A DNA stretch of 35,317 nucleotides. Origin: CAZBNB01 sp964493245 (GTDB lineage: Bacteria > Pseudomonadota > Gammaproteobacteria > Legionellales > Legionellaceae). Numbering within the stretch: the stretch's first letter is position 1; each line of letters opens with the position of its first letter. The notes beneath the pieces were generated by a model that searched no databases, was not told the DNA's origin, and saw nothing but the letters and a program-made list of their open reading frames with translations. The position numbers and the translations under genes are program-made. The stretch is taken from contig CAZBNB010000026.1 of NCBI GenBank assembly GCA_964493245.1, positions 1 through 35,317 on the forward strand, given 5' to 3'. Shown one piece after another: positions 1 to 7,327 of this stretch.

Positions 1-564
1 ATCATTATCAATAATCAAATGTTGAAAGACATGGGGAGGGAATCCAGCTTGTTTAAAAAGATCTGCAATTGCCTCTCCACATCCGGTTGTAACCGGAGCA
101 TGCCGCAACACACCCACATTTCCAGCCATCAAGTTGGGTGCTGCAAAACGAAAAACCTGCCAAAATGGAAAATTCCACGGCATAATTGCAAAAATAACAC
201 CCAGCGGTTGATAACAGATAAAGCTTTTTTTCTGCTCGGTTTCAACAACAGACGGTTGCAAATAATCTTTCGCGTGTTCTGCGTAGTGTCGACAGACCCA
301 AACACACTTACTGACCTCTTGTCGCCCCGCTTCCAAAGGCTTACCCATTTCGCTGGCCGCTAAATGCGCGAGTGCTTCGCTGCTTTTTTCTAACACGGAT
401 ACCATTGCTAGCATGTGCTCACGGCGCTCTATCACAGACGTTTTACACCATTGTGAAAAAGCTGTTGCTGCATTTTCAAGTTTTTTATTCATCGCGGACG
501 ATGTTAATAATGGATATTCTTTTAGCACTTGCTCGTTAGCAGGATTGATTGTTTGAATCGACAT
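1..564 (-). CDS. Succinate-semialdehyde dehydrogenase, Sad/YneI-type (N-terminal 188 residues, cut by window edge)
   Basis: The minus strand reads open from an ATG at 564 to the window edge. The protein starts MSIQTINPANEQVL and carries aldehyde dehydrogenase landmarks: EMGKPL around residue 80, PLGVIFAIMPWNFPFWQV around residues 120-135, and GVLRHAPVTTGCGEAIA further on. The IMPWNFP and HAP-x3-GC pattern is closer to the Sad (YneI) branch of NAD(P)-dependent succinate-semialdehyde dehydrogenases than to GabD. These enzymes oxidise succinate semialdehyde to succinate in the cytoplasm. The catalytic Cys and Glu lie beyond the window, so activity cannot be judged. One oddity: the usual Lys of the LLKHAP motif is Arg here. 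A GAGG-containing purine tract lies just upstream of the ATG. It is divergent from the EnhB-like gene. Family assignment is firm; the exact substrate is inferred. Confidence 0.85.
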   Translation of the reverse strand, partial: MSIQTINPANEQVLKEYPLLTSSAMNKKLENAATAFSQWCKTSVIERREHMLAMVSVLEKSSEALAHLAASEMGKPLEAGRQEVSKCVWVCRHYAEHAKDYLQPSVVETEQKKSFICYQPLGVIFAIMPWNFPFWQVFRFAAPNLMAGNVGVLRHAPVTTGCGEAIADLFKQAGFPPHVFQHLIIDND

Positions 565-718
565 ATTCTCGCCCTCATTAAAAATAAAACCCGCCTCGAC
601 CTAGATGTTTTGCTTAAGTCCTGTGAGTGTCTTTATGGCTGCTATCAATAAAATCTCGTAGACATTATTGATTTATGCTTTAAAATATTCACAAATCAAT
701 AAAAAACATCACTTTATT

Positions 719-1219
719 ATGGCACGTAATCTTAAATTAGCTATCGTTGTTTTGAGTACCTTACTTCTTTCTTTTAGTGCAATAGCCGCGAATACCGCAC
801 CTAATTTCCCCAAAGGTTGCGAAGTTTCTGGCTTTGGTTTTAGTAAAAACTTTTTGGTTCTGAACGAACATGGCGATCAAATGTTTTACTTATTACAAAA
901 TCACGGGGATCAAGCTATTGAGTTGGAGCATTACGAGACACAAACAGATGTCTTTATGAGCCCAAAACTAGAGAGCCAATTGGGTGCTACACATTGGTCT
1001 GCGTTTGCTTCTGATGTATCTGGCTTATATTTTCAATGTTTTGTTAAAAACAACGATCAACGTCAAATGATTGATTGCAGTGATGTTTTGGATGTATGTC
1101 AATATCCTCGGGTTAAATTTGCCTTAAGTAACATGGGAAATTATTGGGTTTCAACCGATAAACCACTCTCCCAGGTTATCAAAGACGCAACAGCTAAAGG
1201 CATCTTTTTACATTGGTAA
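719..1219 (+). CDS. EnhB-like secreted protein
   Basis: The protein is about 166 residues from the ATG at 719. That start is preferred over an upstream ATG at 668 because it places a classic signal peptide at the N-terminus: a basic MARNLK start, a hydrophobic core, and a likely cleavage after SAIA before ANTAP. The mature part has conserved-looking blocks FPKGCEVSGFGF, DVFMSP, DVCQYPRVKFALSNMGNYW and KDATAKGI, with several cysteines that could form disulfides. From memory this matches the Legionella 'enhanced entry' EnhB family, whose biochemical role is unknown. The next gene, a thioredoxin-fold protein, starts 15 bases downstream, so the two are probably co-transcribed. Export is well supported; the family name is a recollection without a database check. 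Confidence 0.72.
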   Translation: MARNLKLAIVVLSTLLLSFSAIAANTAPNFPKGCEVSGFGFSKNFLVLNEHGDQMFYLLQNHGDQAIELEHYETQTDVFMSPKLESQLGATHWSAFASDVSGLYFQCFVKNNDQRQMIDCSDVLDVCQYPRVKFALSNMGNYWVSTDKPLSQVIKDATAKGIFLHW

Positions 1220-1234
1220 AGTGGAGATTTTTCT

Positions 1235-1792
1235 ATGGCAAAGACACCTTCAGCGATGATTCCTCTCGGCACACATGCCCCGGCTTTTTCGTTAACAGAT
1301 GTTGTCACTGGCAAAGCCATTTCCTTAGAGCACCATAAAGGACGTGTGGCAACCGCCATTTTTTTTATTTGTAACCACTGTCCATACGTGAAGCATGTGA
1401 TTGATGAGTTGCCAAAGCTAGCTAGAGATTACCAAGATCATGGTGTGCAATGCATCGCTATTAACGCGAATGATATCAGCACCTATCCTGACGACTCACC
1501 AGAAAATATGAAAAAACTCGCCATCGAAAAACAATTCCCATTTGTTTATTTATTTGACGATACACAAGAAGTAGCACGTGCTTACCAAGCACAATGTACG
1601 CCTGATTTTTATGTTTTTGATGACCAATTGCAATTGGTATACCGAGGCCAGTTAGATGACTCAAGGCCGGGAAACCACATTCGAGTATCCGGGCATTCTA
1701 TTCGAACAGCACTCGATTGTTTAATTCAGGATAAGCCTGTTTCTGAGCAGCAACAGGCAAGTTTGGGATGTAGTATTAAGTGGAAAGATTAA
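1235..1792 (+). CDS. Thioredoxin-family (AhpC/TSA-redoxin-like) protein
   Basis: This is a 185-residue protein with a thioredoxin fold. It begins GTHAPAFSLTDVVTGK, followed by the typical FFICNHCPYVKHV motif around residues 43-55, in which CNHC is the CxxC pair. A cis-proline segment, AQCTPDFYVFD, follows, then LVYRGQLDD, all characteristic of the cytosolic thioredoxin-family redoxins with a CNHCPYV signature. No signal peptide is visible. The likely role is thiol-disulfide exchange or peroxide-related redox, but the substrate is unknown. A GGAG-like sequence about 10 bases before the ATG supports the start. It lies 15 bases after the EnhB-like gene on the same strand. Confidence 0.88.
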   Translation: MAKTPSAMIPLGTHAPAFSLTDVVTGKAISLEHHKGRVATAIFFICNHCPYVKHVIDELPKLARDYQDHGVQCIAINANDISTYPDDSPENMKKLAIEKQFPFVYLFDDTQEVARAYQAQCTPDFYVFDDQLQLVYRGQLDDSRPGNHIRVSGHSIRTALDCLIQDKPVSEQQQASLGCSIKWKD

Positions 1793-1852
1793 GAAGCATA
1801 TTCGCGTAAGTGTTTTTAGCCGAATAGCATTGTTCGGCCTATCTCGAGCTAA

Positions 1853-1884
1853 ATCATCGCGACATCTTAAGATGATGTTTTTTT
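1853..1884 (+). terminator. Probable rho-independent terminator after the thioredoxin-family gene
   Basis: ATCATC at 1853-1858 pairs with GATGAT at 1871-1876, and an alternative palindrome CATCTTAAGATG lies inside. A run of seven T residues follows at 1878-1884. A second small stem, AGCCGAA/TTCGGCCT, lies at 1818-1840. The structure overlaps the 3' end of the convergent 134-codon gene. The stem is short, so strength is uncertain. Confidence 0.45.
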
Positions 1885-2271
1885 ACAATGACCCGTTCTT
1901 GTAAATTGTAATTTATGATGATTATCCAAATGCACGTGGCTAATCAATAACTCTTGATCATTAATTTGATAAAGTTTTGATTGCCCGCTATCTAATCCTT
2001 TCTTACTTTTGTAATCCTCTATCATCATATTTTTACCGGTAACATACGCGATACCTTCATCTACGACCTGCGTGTTTTCGTAAGTCCAAAGCGTGTTATA
2101 AACATCTTTTTTATTCGTAGAGGTCATTGTTAATTTAGAAGAGATTTTTTCTCCATCAGAACTCATACCAACACAATCATATGTTATTTTAGATTCAGCA
2201 AAGCTGATAAGTGGATTGGCAATAAGAACGCTTATCACAACCATTTGTTTTAAAAGTATTCCTTTTTTCAT
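1867..2271 (-). CDS. Small secreted protein of unknown function
   Basis: The protein has 134 residues. It starts MKKGILLKQMVVISVLI and has a clear signal peptide with probable signal peptidase I cleavage after LISFA, before ESK; there is no lipobox cysteine. The mature part (about 108 residues) has two cysteines, in TYDCVGM near the start and in TGHCKK near the end. They could form a disulfide closing a small beta-rich domain. I do not recognise the family. It is convergent with the thioredoxin-family gene and stands alone. The upstream minus-strand bases around 2280 contain GGGAGC, a plausible ribosome-binding site. Confidence 0.7.
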   Translation of the reverse strand: MKKGILLKQMVVISVLIANPLISFAESKITYDCVGMSSDGEKISSKLTMTSTNKKDVYNTLWTYENTQVVDEGIAYVTGKNMMIEDYKSKKGLDSGQSKLYQINDQELLISHVHLDNHHKLQFTRTGHCKKTSS

Positions 2272-2438
2272 AAGTAAGCTCCCTAATAAAGTATCTCAAA
2301 GAAAGAATACAAAATGATTTTGTTTAATACAAGTGGGAAATTCGAGTAGGGAGAGTACTTAAATGAAGTGGTGAGTGCGGTTATTCAATTTTAATATCAA
2401 AACTGTTAAGTATTCACTCTGCACGAGGAAACGATCAT

Positions 2439-2560
2439 ATTTGGCACATTTTGAAAGAAAAAGTCATTTCACAATGCTCATCCCGGCATTCGCAGGGACA
2501 GGCCAAGCTGATGTATACAGCGTTTTTGAAATGACTTTTTCCTTCAAAATGCACTCAAAT
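2439..2560. repeat. Inverted-repeat (MITE-like) element, about 122 bp
   Basis: The left arm at 2439-2471 and the right arm at 2527-2560 are reverse complements over about 33 bases with one substitution and a small gap. The inner 25 bases (2447-2471 against 2527-2551) differ at one position. The 55-base centre holds no gene and includes a CATCCCGGCATTCGCAGGGA segment typical of extragenic palindromic elements. The open frame across it (2375-2596) is an artefact of the repeat. It fills most of the 343-base gap between the small secreted gene and rplI. No transposase is present; a non-autonomous element or a very strong hairpin are both possible. Confidence 0.6.
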
Positions 2561-2563
2561 CTG

Positions 2564-2601
2564 ACCGTTCTCCGAGCTTCGAGAGCGAAGCCGTGAACGG
2601 T
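2564..2601 (-). terminator. Stem-loop downstream of rplI
   Basis: ACCGTTC at 2564-2570 pairs with GAACGGT at 2595-2601, and an inner stem GCTTCG/CGAAGC (2576-2581, 2586-2591) closes a four-base loop. It starts 13 bases after the rplI stop and may end the ribosomal operon. There is no clear U-tail, so it may work only as a 3' processing or protection hairpin. Confidence 0.4.
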
Positions 2602-2614
2602 TACCAAAACAAAT

Positions 2615-3064
2615 TTATTTTGCAGCGACAATTTCTACTTTGATAGTAGCCATCACATCGCTGTGTAGTTGAACTTCAACATCAAAAACACCGACAGAGT
2701 GGAATACACCATCTGGTAAGTTGATTTCGCGTTTGCAAACTTCCAAAGACATGCCTTTTAGTGCATCACGAATTTCAATAATACCAACCGATCCGTATAA
2801 CTTCCCTTCATCACTCGCTTGCGCAGGAATCGTTACCGTCACTGTGTTTAATTTTTCGGCACGTTTTTGAGCATCAGCTAACGCACTTTCAGCTTTCTTT
2901 TCAAGCTCTGCACGACGCTTTTCAAACAACTTTTTGTTTTCTTCCGTTGCAAATACAGCTTTACCTTGAGGAATCAAAAAGTTTCTACCATACCCAGGTT
3001 TAACATGAACTGTTTCACCCAAGGCACCTAAATTACGGACTTTCTCTAATAGAATTACTTGCAT
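2615..3064 (-). CDS. rplI: 50S ribosomal protein bL9
   Basis: The protein has 149 residues, the usual length for bL9. The N-terminal RNA-binding domain reads MQVILLEKVRNLGALGE followed by VKPGYGRNFLIPQGKA, the family hallmark. A long charged connecting helix (about residues 42-75) leads to the C-terminal domain with LYGSVGIIEI and DGVFHSVGVFDV. It binds domain V of 23S rRNA near the L1 stalk. It is the last gene of the rpsF-rpsR-DUF2232-rplI operon. Its ATG at 3064 lies one base after the stop of the DUF2232 gene, which suggests translational coupling. Confidence 0.98.
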   Translation of the reverse strand: MQVILLEKVRNLGALGETVHVKPGYGRNFLIPQGKAVFATEENKKLFEKRRAELEKKAESALADAQKRAEKLNTVTVTIPAQASDEGKLYGSVGIIEIRDALKGMSLEVCKREINLPDGVFHSVGVFDVEVQLHSDVMATIKVEIVAAK

Positions 3065-3065
3065 T

Positions 3066-3980
3066 TTATTTAACCTCTTCTTTTTTGCGGTTTAACTGTC
3101 TTAAGTTAAACAAACCATCTAATAACCCCAGCGTGCCATATAATGGAACCATAAAAAACGGCATCACAAACAAGGGCGTAATCAGTAAAACAAAGACCAA
3201 ACGCGTATTTTTTCTAATCAGTGTGTTCGCACTTAAACTCAAGCCTGCCAACAAAAAATAAAGCACAATTGTTGGTAACAACATCAATGCAATCACATTA
3301 TGCCTTACGGCGGATAATGCCATTATCAAACTAACGATGATGCCCAGTTTAGCAACACGAAAAGTGAGAACTTCCTGTCTAAAACCACCTGGATTAAACA
3401 AACGAGATTGCATTGATCTCGCCATCACCAGTGACAAAATAGCAGAAAAAACGACACTGACTAATTGCACACCAAATATAAAACTCGCTATCACTTGCGG
3501 GTCAATATGAGACGCTTGCTCAAGCATTTCCGACATTGCACCCTGCTTGTTAGAAAGTTTTACCACCTCAATAACATACTGGTATTGCGTAAGCACTAAT
3601 TCAGGCAAGCATATCTGAACCAGCAAAGCGACTAGGCATAAACACAAAAAGAAAAAAGCGGCTACACCTTGCCAGTTCGCTGTCAAACGCAAAACGCATG
3701 CTGCGAGATAACATGGCACAAACAAAATAAGCGTATTCAAAAGTGCAGCAAACATCGGTAACGTCGCCAATGAGTAACCCCAATGCGCCATTACCGTAGG
3801 AACAAGCACAACAATACCTTCACGCCAACCTTTACGCAGCGTTATCAACGCAATAATAACAACGGATAACCAGTTCGTATAAGGCAACAGTGATAAGACC
3901 ATCGCATATAATATCGCTGCGGTTTGACGCGATAAAATAAGTGTTGCTTGCTTTTGCCAAAACGCTTGAATGCGCTTCAT
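3066..3980 (-). CDS. DUF2232-family integral membrane protein
   Basis: The protein has 304 residues, with about eight hydrophobic segments spread over its full length and a short basic tail (LNRKKEEVK). A conserved-looking block lies near the N-terminus: LPYTNWLSVVIIALITLRKGWREG. The family (YybS-like, DUF2232) is known in gammaproteobacteria at this position, between rpsR and rplI. No activity is established for it. Spacing to rpsR upstream is five bases and to rplI downstream one base, so it is co-translated with ribosomal genes. The family call rests on topology, length and location rather than on a decisive motif. Confidence 0.8.
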   Translation of the reverse strand: MKRIQAFWQKQATLILSRQTAAILYAMVLSLLPYTNWLSVVIIALITLRKGWREGIVVLVPTVMAHWGYSLATLPMFAALLNTLILFVPCYLAACVLRLTANWQGVAAFFFLCLCLVALLVQICLPELVLTQYQYVIEVVKLSNKQGAMSEMLEQASHIDPQVIASFIFGVQLVSVVFSAILSLVMARSMQSRLFNPGGFRQEVLTFRVAKLGIIVSLIMALSAVRHNVIALMLLPTIVLYFLLAGLSLSANTLIRKNTRLVFVLLITPLFVMPFFMVPLYGTLGLLDGLFNLRQLNRKKEEVK

Positions 3981-3985
3981 GTGTT

Positions 3986-4207
3986 TTACCGGTGGCTATC
4001 GCAATAAGGCAACAAACCTAAGAAACGAGCGTACTGAATCGCTTTTGCGATACGGCGCTGTTCTTTTGCTTGCGTGCCAGTAATACGGCTAGGGACAATT
4101 TTCCCGGTTTCACTGATATAATTTTTTAACAAATTTACATCTTTGTAATCAATCTCAGCAACACCATCGACTCGAAATAATTTTTTACGACGAAAATTTT
4201 GTGACAT
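3986..4207 (-). CDS. rpsR: 30S ribosomal protein bS18
   Basis: The protein has 73 residues, typical for bS18. It contains the canonical segments IDYKDVNLLKNYISETGKI, PSRITGTQAKEQRRIAKAI and QYARFLGLLPYCDSH. It binds the 16S rRNA platform as a heterodimer with bS6, whose gene lies 13 bases upstream in the same operon. Confidence 0.98.
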   Translation of the reverse strand: MSQNFRRKKLFRVDGVAEIDYKDVNLLKNYISETGKIVPSRITGTQAKEQRRIAKAIQYARFLGLLPYCDSHR

Positions 4208-4220
4208 TTAGATCGCTCCT

Positions 4221-4565
4221 CTAGACAGCTTCTCGTGATTCTTTTAACTCTTTCTTCATCATGATCGATTCATGCGTAATGGCATGCTTTTTCTTGATGA
4301 TAAGATTACGTAATATTGCATCATTGAATTTGAAAGCTGTTTTAATTTCGTCAAGTGCGACGTCATTACATTCAACATTCATCATAATATAATGCGCTTT
4401 ATGCACATCATTCATAGGATAAGCGAGCTGTCTGCGGCCCCAATCTTCTTTGCGGTGAATTTTTCCTTGTTGCTTAGCAATAATTGATTCATAACGCTCA
4501 ATCATACCAGGCACTTGTTCACTTTGATCTGGGTGAACAAGAAATACAATTTCATAATGTCTCAT
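4221..4565 (-). CDS. rpsF: 30S ribosomal protein bS6
   Basis: The protein has 114 residues and starts MRHYEIVFLVHPDQSEQV. The family blocks DWGRRQLAYPM and KAHYIMMNVEC are present, along with a C-terminal TFKFNDAILRNLIIKKKHA-like segment. It pairs with bS18 on the 16S rRNA platform. It is the first gene of the operon. A CGAGGA sequence on the minus strand just before the ATG at 4565 serves as the ribosome-binding site. The C-terminal tail is short and charged, without the poly-Glu extension of E. coli S6. Confidence 0.97.
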   Translation of the reverse strand: MRHYEIVFLVHPDQSEQVPGMIERYESIIAKQQGKIHRKEDWGRRQLAYPMNDVHKAHYIMMNVECNDVALDEIKTAFKFNDAILRNLIIKKKHAITHESIMMKKELKESREAV

Positions 4566-4576
4566 GTTGTATCCTC

Positions 4577-4668
4577 GTGGTTAAAGCCTTCATACAAGCA
4601 TGTTTTAACTCAAAAATCAGAGCTAATGCATTTTTCCTGATGTAAGGCAAGGTTTAAGGCGACTTATA
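4577..4668 (-). promoter_or_regulatory. Candidate rpsF promoter and mRNA leader
   Basis: The 402-base gap 4566-4967 separates rpsF from the divergent unknown gene. On the minus strand a TATAAG hexamer at 4663-4668 is a plausible -10 without a good -35. In the presumed leader, GTTAAA (4580-4585) can pair with TTTAAC (4604-4609) just ahead of the ribosome-binding site. Bacterial rpsF leaders are known to be bound by the S6:S18 complex. Whether this hairpin has that motif cannot be settled by eye. Nothing else is evident in the gap. Confidence 0.3.
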
Positions 4669-4967
4669 CTAACTTATTTTAACTTGGATTTAAAGAGATA
4701 ATCAGATATAAAAAATTTCCCATCAATGATGCTTGCAGAAACTTCTTCAAAAAAATGAGCGCTCTGAATCTATGGCAGCATTCACTGCTTTGATTGTTTT
4801 ACTTAAAATTATGATTTTTATCATTGGCTTGCCGTAAATCAATCATACCAAATGATAAAACTTAGTTATTCTTCAATGTTTCGCGTCACGACCCGAGGTG
4901 TACATTTATGCTTCACTATGATAATATGAAAACCTAAAGTTGCCTTTTTAATCATAAGGAAAATAAT

Positions 4968-5834
4968 ATGACAAGACAATTTATTATGAATACATTGGGT
5001 ATTCAGGAAAATGATCCTCGTGTTCCTTTGTTGCATGTTTTGAATATCAATCATAATGAAGTTCAAATTGATGACAATCATAATGAAGTCCAAATTGATG
5101 ACAATGCTCTTTTCAGGATAGTCGACCAGAGCTCAGTAAATGCATCCTTTTTAGAACCGTTAGTAAATCATTTATCAGCACATCCACAAGATGATGAGCA
5201 TAATGAAAGCATCTTAAAATTCTTATATTTTACTATAATTTTACAACGTAATGCTGTTGGCACAGATCCAGAACTTTTGTTGATAAATCCACGTAATAAA
5301 CTTGCTCGCATTGAGAAAAAACTATTTCGTTTCTTAACTACCGCATTACGCAGAGAGGATCCTGATCTTGTTCAAAAATATGTAGATATCGTAACTGGTC
5401 TAGTACGCTGTATCGGTATAAAAGTTCCACAGGCTCTTTTGGTTCAGCTTATGGAAAATACAGTAAATCACTACACAATGAGCGTGGCAACAGAAGAGGC
5501 AACAGAGAAAGCAAGAGCATTGGCAACATCAGAACTACTAATCATTGTAGAATTACTATCTAACGCTCTGTATATAAGCCGCAATGATGATATAACGTAC
5601 GATGCAAATGTAGCGTCTTTTCATCGAAGATTAGTGCTTTTAGCACCAGTAGCAGATGAAAGGTACCTACCTGAAGCTTTAAGCCGTTTGGATGAACTAC
5701 GATCCAGAAACTCTAGAGGTGATGCTCTTGCAACCTATAGCATAATGAACAACACAACTCCAAGAAGAGACGATCCTCCGAGCAGTAGTAGTCGTCATTA
5801 TAATCGATTTGGTGGTGGGTACGAATCACAATAA
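4968..5834 (+). CDS. Unknown helical protein with an internal nonapeptide tandem repeat
   Basis: The protein has 288 residues. The start is supported by AAGGA placed 8 bases before the ATG. I do not recognise the family. Residues 28-45 hold two perfect copies of HNEVQIDDN, encoded by a 27-base tandem duplication. The middle (about 60-240) is predicted mostly alpha-helical, with regular leucines (for example KLARIEKKLFRFLTTALR and ATSELLIIVELLSNAL). The C-terminus is polar and disordered: TPRRDDPPSSSS then RHYNRFGGGYESQ. No signal peptide or membrane segment is seen. A cytosolic protein or a secreted host-directed effector are both possible, since soluble helical unknowns with polar tails are common among Dot/Icm substrates. 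That is inference only. Confidence 0.7.
   Translation: MTRQFIMNTLGIQENDPRVPLLHVLNINHNEVQIDDNHNEVQIDDNALFRIVDQSSVNASFLEPLVNHLSAHPQDDEHNESILKFLYFTIILQRNAVGTDPELLLINPRNKLARIEKKLFRFLTTALRREDPDLVQKYVDIVTGLVRCIGIKVPQALLVQLMENTVNHYTMSVATEEATEKARALATSELLIIVELLSNALYISRNDDITYDANVASFHRRLVLLAPVADERYLPEALSRLDELRSRNSRGDALATYSIMNNTTPRRDDPPSSSSRHYNRFGGGYESQ
5049..5102 (+). repeat. 27-bp in-frame tandem duplication
   Basis: Copies at 5049-5075 and 5076-5102 differ at a single base (T/C in the GTTC/GTCC position, silent). Each encodes nine residues ending in VQIDDN. The near-identity points to a recent slippage or unequal-crossover event within the unknown gene at 4968-5834. Confidence 0.9.
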
Positions 5835-5836
5835 TT

Positions 5837-5886
5837 TTATATTGCGCGCGGCCAAAAATCGTATTTTGTGGCCGCGCGCAATATAA
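5837..5886. terminator. Long GC-rich palindrome, possible bidirectional terminator
   Basis: An 18-base perfect stem (5837-5854 against 5869-5886) contains a run of alternating G and C. The 14-base spacer can extend pairing through AAAAT/ATTTT. It lies three bases after the stop of the unknown plus-strand gene and downstream of the minus-strand pilin operon, so it is well placed to separate convergent transcripts. Neither side has a true T-run, and the GC content stands out from the AT-rich surroundings. A dispersed palindromic element is an alternative. Confidence 0.55.
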
Positions 5887-6056
5887 ATGTAGATTCTGAT
5901 GATTTGAGTGTAGTTTTTTTGGCGCGACAAAAAATAATACGGCATTGATCCAGGGACTCTTCCACAGGCCCCCTCATTAAAATATGCTCAAAAAATGCCA
6001 CACTATGTTCTAGCACGATACTTCTTCCAGCGATATTTTGAGACAATGGTAGACAT

Positions 6057-6584
6057 TTAAACTCGCTGCATATACCAACTTAATCGATTTTTAATAGGCC
6101 GTATCAGCGATTTTTGATGACAGAGTGATTGTTTTTCAGGGACTGCAACACGCATCCAAAGGAGTATATGTCGCTGACTTTCACTGTAAAGGATAATCCA
6201 CCAATGGTGGCTACCGGTTTTATTTGAGGCTGTTGCTATCTGTAAACAAGGGAATATACCGATACTTGCAAATAAATAATGATATTTCTCATTTTCTAAC
6301 GTCAGCTCACATCCCTTTTGCTCTATCCACGTATCATCAATATTCGACAAATCATTTGCAGCAACAGCACAACCATTTTTCAATACAGCAATATTGTGGA
6401 ATAAATAATCCGCAGTTAAATCCATAGCATAAAATGTATGATGTTGTGTACGAATTTGTTCGTACAATTGCGACGAAAACATAAGCTTTTGCAGCATAGT
6501 TAGTATCAATAATGAAAACACCATCATGCAAACCAAAGTCATAATTAAAATAAACCCATTTTCCACACGTGCTTGAGTCATCAT
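6057..6584 (-). CDS. Type IV pilus minor pilin, PilX-like
   Basis: The protein has 175 residues. The N-terminus has a short leader ending ENG, then a hydrophobic helix FILIMTLVCMMVFSLLILTM, resembling PilX-type minor pilins. As in other PilX proteins, the Glu at +5 of the mature pilin is absent (Met here). Two cysteines in NGCAVAAN and QKGCELT may pair. It is the third gene of the minor pilin operon and overlaps pilW by four bases (ATGA). In other species PilX helps form the priming complex at the pilus tip. No pilY1 or pilE follows, so the role here is uncertain. Confidence 0.7.
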   Translation of the reverse strand: MMTQARVENGFILIMTLVCMMVFSLLILTMLQKLMFSSQLYEQIRTQHHTFYAMDLTADYLFHNIAVLKNGCAVAANDLSNIDDTWIEQKGCELTLENEKYHYLFASIGIFPCLQIATASNKTGSHHWWIILYSESQRHILLWMRVAVPEKQSLCHQKSLIRPIKNRLSWYMQRV

Positions 6585-7327
6585 ATTCTCGGCCGTATAT
6601 CAACATTGACTGATTTATTATAATGCTTCAATATATATTTTAAGTGCACCATGCCTTCTGAATAATGCGCATCAAGCCCTTGAATATAAGGTGTTAATAC
6701 ATCTGTGTGATCTTTTCGATACATCAGATTTTTTTCATGATGCACATTGGTTTTTATCCAAAAACGCTCTTCAATCCATGCACCAAGATAAAAAGGTATG
6801 GCATACTCAAAAAAAAGTGGTTTGCGAATAGTTAGGTATTGCTGTCCTGCTATCACATGAATGTTCTCAATCGTGTGTATTTCAGCATGGACACAATCCG
6901 CAACGATCACTGCTTGACCTTCTTCTAATATAAGCGGTTTATCAAGCTTAATCTGTGCTGTATGTGGCTTTGCAATGGCGAGAGAAAAAGACTCACTTAT
7001 ACGACGAATGATCAAATCATTATTTAAAAAATCCCATGCTGTCATATCACTTTTCCCTGTACGCGCATCCATTATTGTTAAATGCGACAATCCTCGGCAC
7101 GGTGCAAACCCAGCATGACGAACACGATCACGGATAAAATCGATAGCTAATTGCGTTTCGATTGCTTCATCTAATAACGTATTCATATGTTCATATTGTT
7201 GTTTTATTTGCAGATATTGCTGCATTAAAATACTCAATAATGCCGAAATTAAAACAAGTGTGATACAACACTCAACTAAGCTAAAACCAACGAAGGCTTT
7301 GTTTTTTGCTGTTTTATTATCAATCAT
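6581..7327 (-). CDS. Type IV pilus minor pilin, PilW-like
   Basis: The protein has 248 residues. A 14-residue leader ends in VG, followed by FSLVE, the class III (prepilin peptidase) signal, with Glu at +5. The hydrophobic helix CCITLVLISALLSILMQQYL comes next. The soluble domain includes RDRVRHAGFAPCRG, typical of PilW proteins (xxIRxAGF). PilD would cleave and methylate it; it then joins the tip-priming complex with PilV and PilX. It overlaps pilV by four bases upstream and pilX by four bases downstream. Confidence 0.82.
   Translation of the reverse strand: MIDNKTAKNKAFVGFSLVECCITLVLISALLSILMQQYLQIKQQYEHMNTLLDEAIETQLAIDFIRDRVRHAGFAPCRGLSHLTIMDARTGKSDMTAWDFLNNDLIIRRISESFSLAIAKPHTAQIKLDKPLILEEGQAVIVADCVHAEIHTIENIHVIAGQQYLTIRKPLFFEYAIPFYLGAWIEERFWIKTNVHHEKNLMYRKDHTDVLTPYIQGLDAHYSEGMVHLKYILKHYNKSVNVDIRPRI

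Noticed and set aside
19..363. 114-codon plus-strand open frame at the window start
   Set aside because: It is antisense to the clear aldehyde dehydrogenase frame 564-1 and has a cysteine/histidine-rich nonsense composition.
2375..2596. 73-codon frame across the inverted-repeat element
   Set aside because: It runs through both repeat arms and has no plausible start signal or protein-like pattern.
4566..4967. Regulator-binding sites (PmrA or CpxR boxes) upstream of the unknown helical gene
   Set aside because: No sequence close enough to the known box spacing was seen; AT-rich DNA gives many weak matches.
5049..5102. Two-copy repeat as the start of a CRISPR array
   Set aside because: The copies are directly adjacent with no spacers and lie in frame inside a coding region.
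5837..6046. 69-codon minus-strand frame after pilX, from a TTG
   Set aside because: It has no ribosome-binding site or normal start, and its last codons come from the GC-rich palindrome. A decayed fragment cannot be excluded, but nothing identifies it.
5887..6056. Possible small RNA (for example 6S-like) between pilX and the palindrome
   Set aside because: The conserved 6S central bubble and closing stems were looked for and not found.
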